Origin: Serilophus lunatus
Taxonomy: Eukaryota > Chordata > Aves > Passeriformes > Eurylaimidae
DNA: 64,000 nucleotides
NCBI GenBank assembly: GCA_013399895.1
Contig: VXBA01001837.1
Location: 1,022,022 to 1,086,021, forward strand
Direction of reading: 5' to 3'
The notes under the pieces were generated by a model, which was given only the letters and a program-made list of their open reading frames with translations, was not told the DNA's origin and ran no database searches. Below, piece after piece: positions 27,101-41,800 of this stretch. The position numbers were made by a program, and so were the translations under genes. Within the stretch, counting starts at the first letter, position 1. Each line of letters starts with the position of its first letter.

Positions 27101-30100
27101 GTGGTTGTTCTTTTGTGAAAAGAAAACTGCTGTTAACACTAATTTTGTCACAGAATAACAGAATAACTAGGTTGGAAGAAACCTCAGAGATCATCGAGTC
27201 CAAGCTCCTTGGTGGCAGGAGCTAGCCTGTGGGATTGTATGATTAACAGGCAAAATTAAAACAGCCATGTACGTTTCTGGATGGTGTGTGAATTTTACTT
27301 AAGGCAAGGTTTGCAAGCAGATGCAATATTTTTAGTCACAAACTCATATAGTTAAGGGAGAAGAAAATACAGGCTCTTGTGCACATGAGCCCTGCAGACC
27401 AATTGTAATCTTACATATTTAGCTCTACTGAAAGTGCATAAATGTCAGCTTGAGAGGTTTTCTGAACAAGTAGCTTGTAGATAAGAATTAGCCATTTAGG
27501 AATGCAGTTAGGAAGTTAGACAAGTATTGTGAGCACACATCTGTTTTCATTGTTCATGCTAGTGAACCAAAGCCTGCTACTCTTTCTAGAGCAGAATTGT
27601 GACTATGTGAATCAGTGAAGACAGGTCTGTGGCACTGCCACAGTTACCACTGCTTTGTCTCCATGCATAGGAAGCTCCATGTAGGCTCTACTATGTAGCC
27701 ATGTACTATGCAGGTTGATGCTTTTTGTCTATTCAGCTGGTTTATTTGTGCCTCTGTTAAGTCCTCTGATGGTCTTTGTCTTTGCAGTACAGTTACACAG
27801 CACCTCAACTCGAATTCAATGCTGTGGTGTTTGTACAGAGGCGACGACACCTTCGAGTGGACAGTGCTGCAGATCTTCATGGTAGGAGTGAAGCACCTTC
27901 CCAGAAGGAAAACATAGAGCCTCACTTCTGTTGCTTGTCACAGGGGCAGGAGGAGGAGAGGTTTCTGTATAAGGTGCCAGATTCCTGGATTGTTCTGTGC
28001 CCTATGGGGATGTTTGCAGATACTTCTAACTTCTTCTCCTTTGCAGTGACTTTTTACAACTGCTCTGTGGGACACACTGATTGTAGCCGATGCCAAACAG
28101 CTGATTCAAAGTACAACTGTGTGTGGTGTGGAGGTGCCAACCCCAGCTGTATCTTCAGGGGCTCTTGCAAGGAAGAAATTGAAGACCTGTGTCCAGCACC
28201 TCTCATTCACTCTGTGAGTAATTTGCTCGCTAGGGTACTGCACCTGGGGCAAGGAGGGTGCAGTGGAAATCAAAAGGACTGTGAACTTGGAGTGCAAATA
28301 GTGCAGCTCAATAATACAGTGGCCATCTGAAAAGGAAGTTAGTCCTATTTCACTGTGATCTCTTGATGTTGTGAGGATTCTAGACTGCTGTGCTAGGCTT
28401 TCACTTTGCTGATAGACAACAGTGGGGAAAGATACAAATGCATCTCATGAAAGCTGAAAATGGTAGACCAGGAGCAGAGTCCTTCAGGAGCTTGGAAAGG
28501 GTCCACAGGAAGGATCCTCCCACTGTCCTGAGACAGATCCTGAAACAGGTTGGCCCAACAGAGCCTTTGGAAAAGGAGGGCAAAACCTAATGATAACGAC
28601 AGAGAAAGTTGGAAAAGGCATGACATGTTACTGGAATTAATTATTTTTGTCTGTTTATTTTAAATGTTTCTTGCTAACTGCCACATGACAAGTGTCTGTA
28701 GCCATGTGTCCCTTTTGCTGTCAGCTTGTCCTCCCTCTGGTGGCACACAACATCCATGTGCTGCATCTCGTCTTAGTTTATCTTGGATGCTGCTCAGGGA
28801 CAAAGCTTCGACGTTTGTGCAGCATGCAATTCATTGTCGTCCTGATGCTGAGGGGGGAGTGGTGCTTGCTGCTTCAATACTAGTAATGTGTATTGGCTTA
28901 TGCATCCCACTCTTCAGCACAAATGCCCTGTGAAGTGGTTTGTAGCATGTTAATGGAAAGGCAAAGCTGGGCAGTCTTTGCCTTCTAAGTGGATTATCAC
29001 CTCTGGGTGGGGACTGTTGGCAACAGCAAGGTACGGGAAAGGTGGCTCCAACTGTGGTGTCCTTATGGCCTTTCTTTTGGTGAGCCTGCAACCTGATGCT
29101 AGTCCAAGCCAGTAAAAGGAGTAAATAGCAGTGACCCAAACAGGCAGAGTTTGTAATGGGGCAGTTGAAGGGCCCTGTGCTGTAGATCAGTCACCAGACT
29201 GCAGAGGTCTGAGATACTGTGACATTTACACATGCGCGGATGTCTTTGCAGGTGTACCCCCTGTCTGGACCAGTGGAAGGTGGCACTAGAATCACCATCA
29301 CTGGCTCAAACCTCGGGCAGAAACATCAAGACATTGCAGAAACTGTCACTGTTGCAGGAATTCCCTGTGCCGTAGATGCTCAAGAGTATGAGATCTCTAG
29401 CAGGTAGAGTATCTGTGAAACCTCCTCCCAGAGGCAGGCGCTGGCTTTTCCCTTGGCTGCTGACCCAGCCTGAGATGTCTTTGCCTTTGCTGTAGCAGGT
29501 ATTTGGCCTTGCTCATTCCCCAGGGAGTGACCTTATGCAGTGACCTTAGAGAGAGGAGGTTGTGTACAAAATGACAACCAAACAGCGATGCCATATTTCA
29601 ACCACGCTGCCCATGCGGAGCCCACAGGCAAACCAGGTCAGGGAGTCATGGGCTCAGAACCCTGCAGTTTCATGGGTGTCTCTCTCAGCCACAGGGTGAT
29701 TTCAATAAAGCTAAGGCCATGGCTTGTGCGAGTGTCACTGACAGGGAAATATCCTGACCGTGCTAACCCACGGTGTGGATGGAAACACACCCTTAGACTG
29801 TCCGTCTTCACTTGCCAACTAGACTTCCACTCCCAAGAACACACCCAATGCAGAGATCTTCTCGACCAGGGATAGACAAGGGAGTCCTAGTGGGCCCTAT
29901 GCCATCCTTCTGGTGGCCAGGAGTGCCTGGCAGGTCACACAATGCTTGAAAAAGTAGTGGCAAAGAGAATCCTGCTGAATCCAACTAATATTAGTGATTG
30001 AGAGCTGCATAGCTGGTGTGTCTGGCCAGGGCAGAACCATATAACAAGGCAGTAATTAAGTGTCAAGAGATGTGACTGAGGGGCTCAAGAAGAAGGGGAT

Positions 30101-32835
30101 ATTTGTGTAGTTGGACTGTGGCAGGGCAGGTAGGTTGGAAGCCTTGGACAAGGGAGGGAGAGGAGCCAAACAGCCAGCAGGAGAAGAGGAGAGTAATTGT
30201 GAGTAATATCTTATCAGAACTATCACAAACGTGTTTTTCCATTCTGTGGTAGCAGTAGTTGTAGCACCCTTTCCTCTGGGAGCCAGGTAAGATCCTGCTG
30301 GGAATGCCCTGCTGTGCTGAGCACTGTTGTCCTGTCTGTGTGCTTTGTTTGTCTGGATCCATCTGCTTTCTGTTTTCATCCTAGAACTACGGCATAATCT
30401 TTCTGGGGTTAGCACTGTCTGTGTTCTGTATCTGTAAATCACCCGGCATCACAGGGTCTTGGCTTGGACCGCACTGCCTAAGTTCAAATTCCTGAGCCTC
30501 TTTAGTTGAAGGGATATAGCTGTGAACCTGGAACCCACTCCTGAGCAAGGCCCAGACAAAATTAATCTCCTGCTGTGCAGGAAAGCTGGGAAGTCTCCTA
30601 CAGAGTAGCTTTTCTGTTAGCAAATCAGTGCTGTAACACAAGGTTTCTTTCTGTGCTTTTCTTAGTTCAACTTGACTTTTCACCTTGTTAGCACCTCCAA
30701 TATGAAATTATGTCTAGAAAAGGGGCTGGGAAGAATGGTTGGTGCAGACCAGGGGATCTGACTGATTCCAGAGGCCACTAGTTGAAGACCAGTGCCAGCT
30801 AAACATAGTTGTGAGTCTTCTCCTGCATCAGACACAGCAGTAATGTGTGGATTGACCACTGCTGGCCTGGGGTCCCTCCAGATGTGACTGATTTTGATCA
30901 GCTCTGGACAATAGCAGAGTTCTTGGACGCTTTGTGCATCTGTGATACTGTGGGTTTCATCTTGTCTGTCCTGGAAAGACTAATCTTAGATAGGATGGGC
31001 CTGTTTGGAACTGCTTTTTCTGCTGCACCTAGTCCAGACTTTAGAGGTGTATCTCAATATTTGCTTCTATATTCTGACCATGAGATAAGGCTGGAAGAAG
31101 GGAGCAGTGGTTGCTGGATGCAATGGATGCAGCTCACCTGCTCTTCCCTGGTGTGACACTGCTCTTGGGTTGCTCTGCAGTATCGTGTGTGTCACTGGCG
31201 GGAGCTGGACGGAGAGGTTTGGGCATATTGTGGTGGAAGTGCCTGGAGGAGGACGTGGAGTTTCTGGGAATGTGTTCACCTATCAGGTAACATAACTTTA
31301 ATACCTCCCCTGTTTTTCCAGTATCCCTGCTAAATGACTGTTTATTGCATGAACTTACCAGACTCTACCAGACATTTGCTGCTGATATTTTTATCTGATT
31401 TTTCTGGTATTTGTGTTATGTGTTGGGATTTTTGTTTTGTTTTGTTCCATCTCCATCCCTCTTTAGATTATAAGAACAGCTGTACTGGGTAATACTAAAG
31501 ATCCTGTAGTCTAGTGATCTTTTTTTACAATGGCAACTATTAAATGCTTAAAGAAAGAGGAAAAATACAGGGTGTCTTTCCAATCTGAAGATTTTTTTAG
31601 CAATGGCTTAGCATTTTACGAAGACTTCTGACTTTCCTTTTGTTGCTTTGTAAATTGCAGTTTGAACATAGTTTTAGCTTCTGACCTTCAGCAGCTAGTG
31701 GCAGTGAGTCCAAAACTGTTGTGCATTATATGGAGAAATGTTTCCTATTATTTTTATACTTGTTTCTGATAACTTTTTGATATCTCAAACCCAGCAACTA
31801 TGAAATAATATTTAAGTAATTTTTAGCTACAATTACTCCTTTTTCAACATAGCCTGCAACTTACAAGTTATGTACCTAGTTGCATGTCTCCCTCTCCCAT
31901 GAGAAGAGGAGAGATCCTGATAAGTCTTAAACTCTTCCACTATAGACTTGCTCTATATAGTGAATTGTGCTTGTTGCTCTTCTCTTGGTTTTGCTTCTGT
32001 TTATGGCCATTTTGAAGCAGTGATGAGAAGGAAATGCAGAAAGACTTCTACTTTTTGCAAAATCTTCTTTTGTACTTCCCTTCCCAGTAATTCCTATTAC
32101 TTGGTGTGTTTTTGTTGAGAACTCTGCTGGTAGAGTTGTTACAGGTACCAAAGCACTCTTGAATGGGCAGGAACTATTTAGACTCACAACTGTGTACATG
32201 TGGTTGGCTTTTTTTCTGTAGTCTCCTGCTCCTCCTCACTTCACAGATCTTGGTTTTTGTTTATCAGAAGTGACTGACTGTCAGAGAGACTCACTCTTCC
32301 TGATTTCTCTAAATTTTTCTGCATTTCCTCAGTGGTACTAAGTTTTTTTGTTACTCTGAATAATTTATCAAACTTTATTTCAGCTTTTCAGGTCACCTAT
32401 AAATATGTTTAACAGCTCAGGTCTCAACATAAATTCTTAGGGCTCCCTACTGGTAATCTCCTCATCTGCTAGACAAACAGACAATTTATTTGCTACCTTG
32501 TTTTTCCTAACCTGAGTTATTTATCCAATTACTGATCTGAACAATCCCTTTGATCTGTTAATCCTAGGGTTTGTGTGTGAGGCTCACAGCTGTGCTGTTT
32601 TCAGTGTCCATATGCCTTTGACAGTCTGTGGAAAGGTCCCTGATTCCTGGTTCCCCGATGATGTGTTTGATTCCTCCTCTGTTGCCTCTGCTCCGCAAGG
32701 CAGCTGCTGGACCATAACTGAAGCCTGACTGGGATTGGGGTCTGTAACTTCTGTTTTCAGAGCACTGGAGGTCACTGAAAATGTTCTGCTGTTTTCTTTC
32801 CTTGTCTTGTCTTTTGAGCTCCTTGTCACTCACTT

Positions 32836-32880
<45 letters not shown>

Positions 32881-35800
32881 CTTTTCCTCCCTCTTCTAGA
32901 ACCCAGAGCTGAAATCTATTGTTCCAACTCAGGGCCCCAAAGCAGGAGGAACCTGCCTTACCCTTTTGGGCTCAAAGCTGCTGACTGGGCATCCTAATGA
33001 GATCAGCATCCTGCTTGGAGACCTCCCTTGCCAAATGTAAGAGCAGAACCTGCCAATGTGCTGTCTGCACTGCCCCGAGTCCTTCCCAGAGCCCCACAGG
33101 GTGTGATGCTGCCTGGCTCAGACCTTAGCACAAGCAGTTGGAGCTCTGCTGTCCTCTATGTTCCAGGGGATCTTCCCTGTGAAGGTCATGGCAACAACCT
33201 TGACTATCTGAGATTCCTGTCCACATCCCTTGGATGTGAGCAGTGCTACACATCTCTGTTCTGCATGTCTCTTGACAGAACTGTACTCCATCCTGACACT
33301 CTGCTTTTGCTGCTGGGGAGCTGCAGTGGGCTCCTGCAGCCTAATACTGAGAGCTGCTTGTTCTCTCACACCCTGGAACACATACACGTGACTCACCTCA
33401 CTGCTGGTGAGAAGGTGCACATACCTAGGCAGATGTGTCCAGTCTCTTCAGTCTGGACAGTCACTGTACCTGCTTTTTGTTTGTGTGCTGCTGCCTGACA
33501 ACTGCCCAGCAATTACTGCTTGCTTAGATAAGGCACAAGAGCTTTCATGCAGACTGTCTGCAAAGAGAAAGGCATAGTACTATAAAATCCATCTCTGCAG
33601 TGGCTGTGTTAATCCTTGTTCTTTCTTCTGTCTCTCTAAGTCTCTCTGAGATGATGGAGGATCAGTTGGCATGCCAGACAAGTCCCAGCAATGTGTCCAC
33701 AGAACTCCCAGTCACCATCAAATATGGAGACCAAGAGCGGAAACTGGAAGGATCCCTCTTCAGATATACTCTGGATCCCAACATTACTTTTGCAGAGCCA
33801 CCTAAAAGCTTCCTCAGGTAGAAAGACTGAGTGCCCCTTCCCCTGGGCTGTGTGCTGAGGCAGGTACCCCAGCACCTTCCCTGGGTACTCCAGGCAGGTA
33901 CTCCAGTACCAATAGCATCTGCCTTGAGTTGCACTTTGGCTTGTAGGAACGAGCATAAGCAGAAGGATAGGAGCATGGGCAAAATGAAGTTCATGAATAA
34001 CAGGTGGCTGAAATCAGCTACTTTTGTCTTTCAGTGGAGGGAGAGTGCTCAGAGTTCATGGATACAACTTGGATGTTGTACAGAAGCCAAAGATCCGAGT
34101 TACAGTTTCTCCATCTGAACGCCGGCGCCGAGGAGTGGGACGATGGCGCAGAATCGTCCCGGAGTCTGAGTGCCCGGAGGATGCTCTGTGCAGCATCCAG
34201 CAGGTAGCATGGCAAAGTGCTCAGTGGGGTGTGGGTGCACAAGGGTTGATATGCCCTGTCCTCAGGGCGTTTTTTCCCCTCACTTGTTGTCTGCTTGTCA
34301 ACAGTCTTGGCACAGTGAAAGTTTTCTCTGCCAGACTAAGGTTAAACATATTCACAAACATTTCCATGGATTGGGTCTGCCACTGCTTAGAGATGTTCAG
34401 GAGTGTGATATGGGGCAGAAATAGGAGGGCAGCAGCGTGAAGATAAAGGAATCTACAGCTGAGCCAGAGAGCTTGTATGGCTCAGCATGTCCTTGCTTTA
34501 GACTCTTCCTTTTTCATAGTTCAGCCCATTCCTATAGTCCCTGGGCTCTCTTTCACTCTGAGAGAGAAAAACTGGCAGAGTTCAGTGAAATTACCAGTGC
34601 CACCAACATTTTATGGTCTCCCACTGACATGAGTCACTACAGAGGTATTAATGTGGTCACTAAGGTCACAGAGCATGCAGCAGAATTTGCTGAAGTAGAG
34701 GGTGTTTGACAGCTCCAGTACAAGAAGGATTTGTATGACTACTGCAAATGATGGAGGGCCTCCTTTACATAAACTGGGAGAATATGCTTCTGGTGGACAT
34801 GGATAAATAAAAGCTGGTTTTACCAATGTTCTTAGGAAAGCATTTGTGGCTGCAGGGCATTAAAAAGAAAGACTAATACTTTCACCACATGTATAAAATG
34901 TACCCAGCTGGGCATGGGAAAACTTTCACAGAATCATTCAGATTGGGAAATCAGCCTTGCATTGAAGGCGTTTGGTCCCATGGTGTCAGAGCAGGGAGAT
35001 CTAAAGCTGGTCTCTCTCTGAAATTTGCTGCCATGGGGATGTCAGAGCTGATTCCCACCTCTGAGACCTTCCAACAAAACCAGTGCTATGAAAACTTTCC
35101 TTAGAGGAACATTGAGAATTCCTCAGATCTTGGATTTTTCCCTCTACAGTTAAGCAGAGTTCCTCTGGCATTAGAGACTGGAATGCAGACTGGCCTCAGA
35201 TTGCTCAGGATGGGAAGTATTGCCAAGATGCAGGACAAGGTGTTCCACCACTGACACTTTTTTTGCCTTTCACATTTAGTTTGAAGAACCATGTCTTGTG
35301 AACTCCTCCTACCTGATCCTGTGCAAAACTCCAGCCATTAACCTGCTGTTGAGGAGTGCCCGTATCAAATTGGAATTTATTCTGGATAATCTGAGTTTTG
35401 ATTTCAACTCACTGCATCCCATGCCCTTCTCTTATGAAGTCAACCCCATCCTAAAACCACTGAATGCTGAGGATCCTGCCAAACCATACCGTCACAAGCC
35501 AGGAAGTGTCATCTCTGTGGAGGTAACACAAAAACTAGCTGGAATTAATGTTCATTGTACAGAATTGTTTCCAAGTTGAGTGTTTTAAGTTGGTGTCATG
35601 CAGTATCCAAGGTTTTTAAAGCATTCGTCACAGTTAAAACCTGTCACAGCACATCTCTTTGGCCTGTAAAAAAAGGTACATAAGAGGAGGCAAAAGTGCG
35701 TGAAAAAGTCCTCCTGAGCCCATAAAACATTGTTAAGGGCTTCACAGGGCTTGTGGAAACTTCTGTGCTTTTTTATTTTAATCTTAATAAACTATTTGTA

Positions 35801-38800
35801 TATGAGATATTAGTGCTAAATTATCCCCACATCCTATTCTCAGCTGCTGGCTTCTTTGTACGTACCTCAGATTTCTCTAGAGGTAACTTAGGAGTAATAG
35901 AATCCTGCAATTAGAGAAGACCTGTTACTAGGTGAAGGCAGGAAACCCACTCATTAAATATGACTCAGAAGGACACAGTGGCTGATGTTTTTACTGTCCA
36001 TGCAAGAAAAAAAAGTCTCTGAGGTATTTCTTTTGTATGGAAAGGTACTTTCTTTAAGAGTATGGGGCTGGAAAGTTAATGGCTGCAGCTCCAAACGCAG
36101 TTTCTGCACTTACTCTTTTTTTGCATATGAGTAAAAATTGAGGATGTATGAGTCTAGAAATGTTTGGACTGCCACAATTGGGGTTGAATGTATCTTGGAG
36201 AAGTAGGATAGTTTGAGAAGACTGAAAGAGAACTTTCAAAGAGCAAGGAGGCTGATCTGCCAAACTGTCGGGATACCCTGAAAGAGTTTTGGACTTAGCA
36301 TTAAAACATAAAAATGTAGTTAACAGAAGTCAGCATGGTTTTATTAAAAAGAAATCTTAATCCCCCGAAATTAATGCAGACTAGAACAATAGCATAGATA
36401 TGTTACACCCCTGAAAGGCATTGATTGACTCACCCAACTGTGTGAGTTCACTGACATGAGACTATCTTTTTAAATACGTACACAGAGGGAAGAGTTGAGC
36501 TTAGCTGTGCTGTGGCTGAAGAGCCTTAAGAGGACAGGCTATTTATAACTGTACTTATGCAGCATTCTACAGGTCCTAAAGCTATAATCTAAATCGTATG
36601 TAAGTGAATTTTTTAGCTTACAAAATGAACTTCTGCAGCCAATTCAGATGTGAGCATAATCAGAGAAGAAAAAAAAAGGCTGATTTCGTCCAATGGTATT
36701 GGCCTCCTCCGTCTTCTCTGGAGCCATGGAAATGCAGGGTTGTTTTTTTCCCTGATTTGATGTGCTGTTCCACATCTGTTTCAGGGGGAAAATCTAGATC
36801 TGGCTATTTCCAAGGACGAAGTTATGGCTATGATTGGGGAAGGAATCTGTGTGGTGAAGACATTAACAAGGAATCATCTCTACTGTGAGCCCCCCTCGGA
36901 GCAGCCAGCTCCGCGGCACCGCACAAAGAGGGAGGGCACAGACTTGCTCCCAGAGTTCACGGTAGGGAATCAGCAGCACTGCAAGAAATCCTGTCATTTC
37001 TTGAAGGACAAGAAAGAAGTGGGAGTGGGATGGGCAGTGAGGAAAGGTAGAAGCCGTGGTGGGGGTAAGAGAGCTGCTCTTGTTTCCAACTCTACTCTTA
37101 CATGCCAAATGTTGCCTGAAAGCAAACAAGGTAGCCAAGTTCAACTGTGCTGTGGGACAGTTTTGCTGGGAGCTGTGTGCCACCTGTGCCCATTCTGAAG
37201 AAGCCCTTTGGCTTGGTATTTCCCTCCTGCACAGATCGTACATCGTGGCACATGCTTTCTTACAGGTACAGATGGGAAACCTGAACTTCCTCCTTGGCCG
37301 AGTGCAGTATGACACAGAAAGCCAGCTCACCTTCCCCCTGGAGGCACAGATTGGTTTGGGTGTTGGTGCATCCTTTGTGGCACTGATTGTTCTCGTCATT
37401 GTCTTCATATATAGGTAAGAAACTCTGGCATTGTGTGAGGTCTTTAAGTTCCTCGCAGTGGATGTGACCAAGCGTGTACATCTTGGGTCTAAACAGGGTC
37501 ACAATTTCTTTATTTTGTGCCAAATTCTGAGCCCCCTTTAGTGGTGGTTGTGGGAGGCACTTTGCACCTGCTGGTCACAGACTGCACTGTGGTTCACACC
37601 TAATGAGTGCTCCAAGAGACACATCAAGTTTATGAAATACTTTTTGGTATCCTGCAAAGATGGCATTCAGTAGAAATCCCCTCAACACAAACTGCCCTGG
37701 AGTCTTTGGCAGCAACACAACAGTTGGCAAGGACAGTCCCTGGCCTAGTGCCACTGGGAACAATTCTGCTTCTATTGCAGGAGGAAGAGCAAACAGGCTC
37801 TGAGGGATTACAAGAAAGTTCAAATCCAGCTGGAAAACCTGGAGACAAGTGTTCGGGACAGATGCAAAAAAGAGTTCACAGGTCAGTCACTGAGCTCTCG
37901 GGTTCTTTCAGCTTGAGGGAAGCTTGAGGAACCATTCAGCCCTACCTCTCTTCCCCTTTCCACTTACTTGTCTGCGTAGCTCAGAGCAGGTAATAACTTT
38001 ATCCTGCACCAGTGCATTGAAACATAGCCAAATTCTTCCTTTTTTAATCTTTAATTCAGAGCACAGTGATCTATACAAACCCCTCTCACTCTCCAGTTCA
38101 TCCTCCAGACTCAGATGAAGAGGTAAAGGTCAAGACAACACACTTGCAAAGATCTTACTGACAGCTACTAGCCCAATCTGTGTAGGGCAAGTTGAATCAC
38201 AGCCCACGTTCTGGGCCTACAAACCTTGTATTTGAGTTGTGGGAGATCTGGGGCTCTGAAACTCTGCAGATGACACCAACTGTAATCCCAACTAATGTGG
38301 GAAGCTGTAAGGAACAGGAAGTCTAATGCTCTCTCTACTGTAGATAATGACTATGACCCCAGATGTGTGCTGAACAGTAGCTTCCTCATTATAAAGCTGG
38401 AAGCCAAAGTTCCCTTGATTGGAACTTTCCTCATACGTTCTCTCCCACTGCCTAGCCTAGTTTTAAATATTCTAGCAATGAGACCCCGATGTGCCTTTTC
38501 CTGACAGGAAACATCCTTCCTCTTTCTCAGTCCCATCCTGCTGGCCCCGGTTCCTGCACTCACCTCCTGCTCTGCACCATCAGTCGTGTGATCATGTCAG
38601 TTTTGTCAGCCTCATGGGCATTTCCTTTCCCTCAGACCTAATGACTGAGATGATGGACCTCACAAGTGACCTTGTGGGCACAGGGATCCCCTTCCTGGAC
38701 TACAAGTCCTATGCAGAACGCATTTTCTTCCCGGGCCACCGTGAGTCACCACTGCAAAGGGACCTGGACATCCCTGAGTGCCGGCGGCAAACGGTAGAGC

Positions 38801-41800
38801 AGGGCTTGGTCCAGCTTTCCAACCTGCTCAACAGCAAGCTCTTTCTCACCAAGGTAATGTCCCTTTCTCTGGTTGCAGCCTTCTGTGGGGGCAGGGACAC
38901 ATCACTGGCAGCAAGAAGTGGGGAGTGTCTGTTAAGGTTCATTCCCCCCCTGCAGCAACACTTCTTCCAAGAGCCAGCAGCTGTAACTGCCTTGTTTTCA
39001 GCAGTTTCACACACTGGCTTCTCTCTCTTCCCACCAGTTCATCCACACTCTGGAAATCCAACGCACTTTCTCTCCCAGAGACCGGGCCTATGTGGCATCA
39101 TTGCTCACGGTGTCACTGCATGGGAAGTTGGAGTACTTCACTGACATCCTCAAAACGCTCCTGAATGACCTTGTGGAGCAGTACGTGGCCAAGAACCCCA
39201 AGCTGATGCTGCGGAGGTGAGTGAGCCAGCCATGGCTACCCGAGGGAACAGAGCCTTTCTTCCCAGCCCTGAAACCCCCATGAGCAGGACAACATCATGG
39301 CACGGGCTGCAGCTGTGACAGTGTGTGTCCAGACAACATACATCAAAGGGGAGGAAGCTGTAACAATGTTACCCCCCCCCCATCTCCACACAGAAAGTGG
39401 CAGAGAATATAGCAGGAAAGCTATGGAAAGACTAGGAAGCTGGAGCTGCCTGCCCCAAATCCCTCTTCTTTTGAAACTGCTGTACATTAACTCTTCCTTG
39501 AGTTCAGGTACTAGGGCTCTGCCAAGTCTGCTAATCCCACTTTGCTGTTTAGAGGTCCCTGTGTCCCAGTCATGCCATGTTTGGAAGCTGAACTGAGATA
39601 TCTCCCATGTTCAGATCCCTGTTAGCCTCCTGTCTGTTCCATCCTTCTGATCTGAGCAAATTTCCCTTATTTGGGACCTACCAGCAGGTTTCCTCTGTCC
39701 TATGCTTCTTGTCTCTCCTCTTCTGTCATTTGGTGCCTCCTTCAGGCTGAAAAGTGCTTCCAATAAGTGGTGTCAAAATCATTAATCTTACTAAAGTCTT
39801 TTTTTTTTCCTCTCCTTTAATCTTGTATAATTTTTTAGTGTGCCCTTTTCTAAAAGGGTGTGATCTTTATCTCTAAATCCCCTCCTGCTCTGCACTGTAT
39901 TTGTGTGACTAATCTGATACTCTCTTTCAGGACAGAGACAGTGGTAGAGAAGCTGTTAACCAACTGGATGTCCATCTGCCTGTACGCATTTGTGAGGGTG
40001 AGCTATTTGTGCTGTTGTGGTGTAGAGGGGCCAAAAGAGGGCAGACAGCCACAGCTTTGCTTTGTGCCTCGCTCAGAGCTGAAACAATGCCAGAGTCACC
40101 CTGTATTTCAGGGGGAGGAATGAGAGAGCTGGGCTGTTCACTGGGAACAGAGATGCTTAAATTAGCATTAAGAGCGCTCATTGTTTCCAGGATGTCTCTC
40201 CAGGTCATGGAGGGCTCAGTGTAGCTCCTTTATCTTGAAACACACTGGCCATAGGCTGGTCTGTGCATGGTGAGGGCAGAAGTTGGTTTAATTTCTTTTC
40301 GTGGAAGGGGGTGGCAAGGAGTTTCTCAGATGAGTGACGCACAGGCAGAGCAGTGCTTTGGTTGTGTGTATCTCCCTGGTAGCTGACTGGTGCATTTTCC
40401 CCGTGAACAGAGCAGGAGCTCTTGGCACAGCCTCCGTCTTTGCCTGCTGTGGCTCAGCTGCTGTTCCCACTCTGGTTGGTATCTGTGCTTCCAAGCCATT
40501 GGACTCGGCTGGGAGGAGCAAGCTGAGTTTCTCTCCTTCCTTTCCATGCCAGGATTCTGTTGGGGAGCCCCTTTACATGCTATTTCGAGGAATCAAGCAC
40601 CAGGTGGACAAAGGGCCAGTTGACTGGGTGACGGGGAAAGCCAAATATACCCTGAATGACAACCGCCTTCTGAGAGAGGACCTGGAGTACCGGACTCTGG
40701 TAAGCACCAGATTTTCTATCCTCTCTAAAATGACAGGGCTAAATGTCTCTGCCCCCATTACAGAGGCAGAAGTGCAGCATCCTGCCGCTCCTAGGAGCCT
40801 GGTTTGTCCCAGCACCACAAGTCCACAGATGAGCAAGAGCTCTGCTAAATCAGGTGCTTTTGCCATAGGCTATAGGAACTTTCACCACAGTAATCTGGCT
40901 TATTTGCTGTACTCTGTGTCTAGAAATAAGAGGATGTCATTGCTGATGATATGTCCAAGCTCCTCTCCAACACTGTGGAACTGGCTTCCAGCTCCCGACA
41001 AGACAGAGAACACGTTGTTTAACACCTGTAATGTTTTCTTTTCTGAAACTCCCAGTGAAAGGACTGGCTGTTAACTTGCCTGAATGCCAACGATCAAAGG
41101 TGTAAACGTGTCAGATGTAATCTTACCAGCTGAGTAGCTGTGACCTTTTCTTCCCCAGACCTTAAATGCTTTGACACAAGCAGGAGTTGGTGCAGGAGGG
41201 GCAGAAGACTCCCAAGGGATTTCTGCAAAAGTGCTGGACTGTGACACCATAACACAGGTGAAGGAGAAAATCCTAGATCAGATCTACAAAGGGACACCAT
41301 ACTGTCACCGGCCAGACCCAGACACCCTAGACCTCGGTGAGCAGAACTCTTTGGTGCCAAAACTTAGTGAAGAAGTGGAGGACTAGCAGTTGCCTGTCTG
41401 TCCACAGTGACGTTTGTTGTTCTGCACTGGCTTCCAGAGCCACTGACCAAGAGTCTCGCACTCTGCCTGGACCCAACAGGGCAGTAGCAGCAAGGGACAG
41501 GAGTGGGAAGGAGGTCGTCGGGTTCAGTCCCTTCCATTTCATGGTGTTCTTAGCCAGACTCAAACCATAGCAATGGCTTGGGCAATGGGATATGAAAAAA
41601 AAAAAAATTAAAAAAATGTGTTGGAGGGGAGGGGGATTTGGGTGTGGTGCAAAGATGTTGTGGTCATAGGCTGGCTTTTCATGGCAGGGAAGTCAATGGC
41701 AGCCTCTCAGTAATGTGTGTCAGCAAGAGTTTTGCCCACCGTACTTAATGAATGGTAGAACCTACATTGTGAGGGAAACCACTGTTTTCCATCGTCTTCA

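Noticed and set aside
33028..33498. Open frame continuing beyond plexin exon 16
   Set aside because: It is read in a different frame from exon 16 and covers the intron; the true donor gtaaga lies at 33037 and phase agrees with the next exon at 33641.
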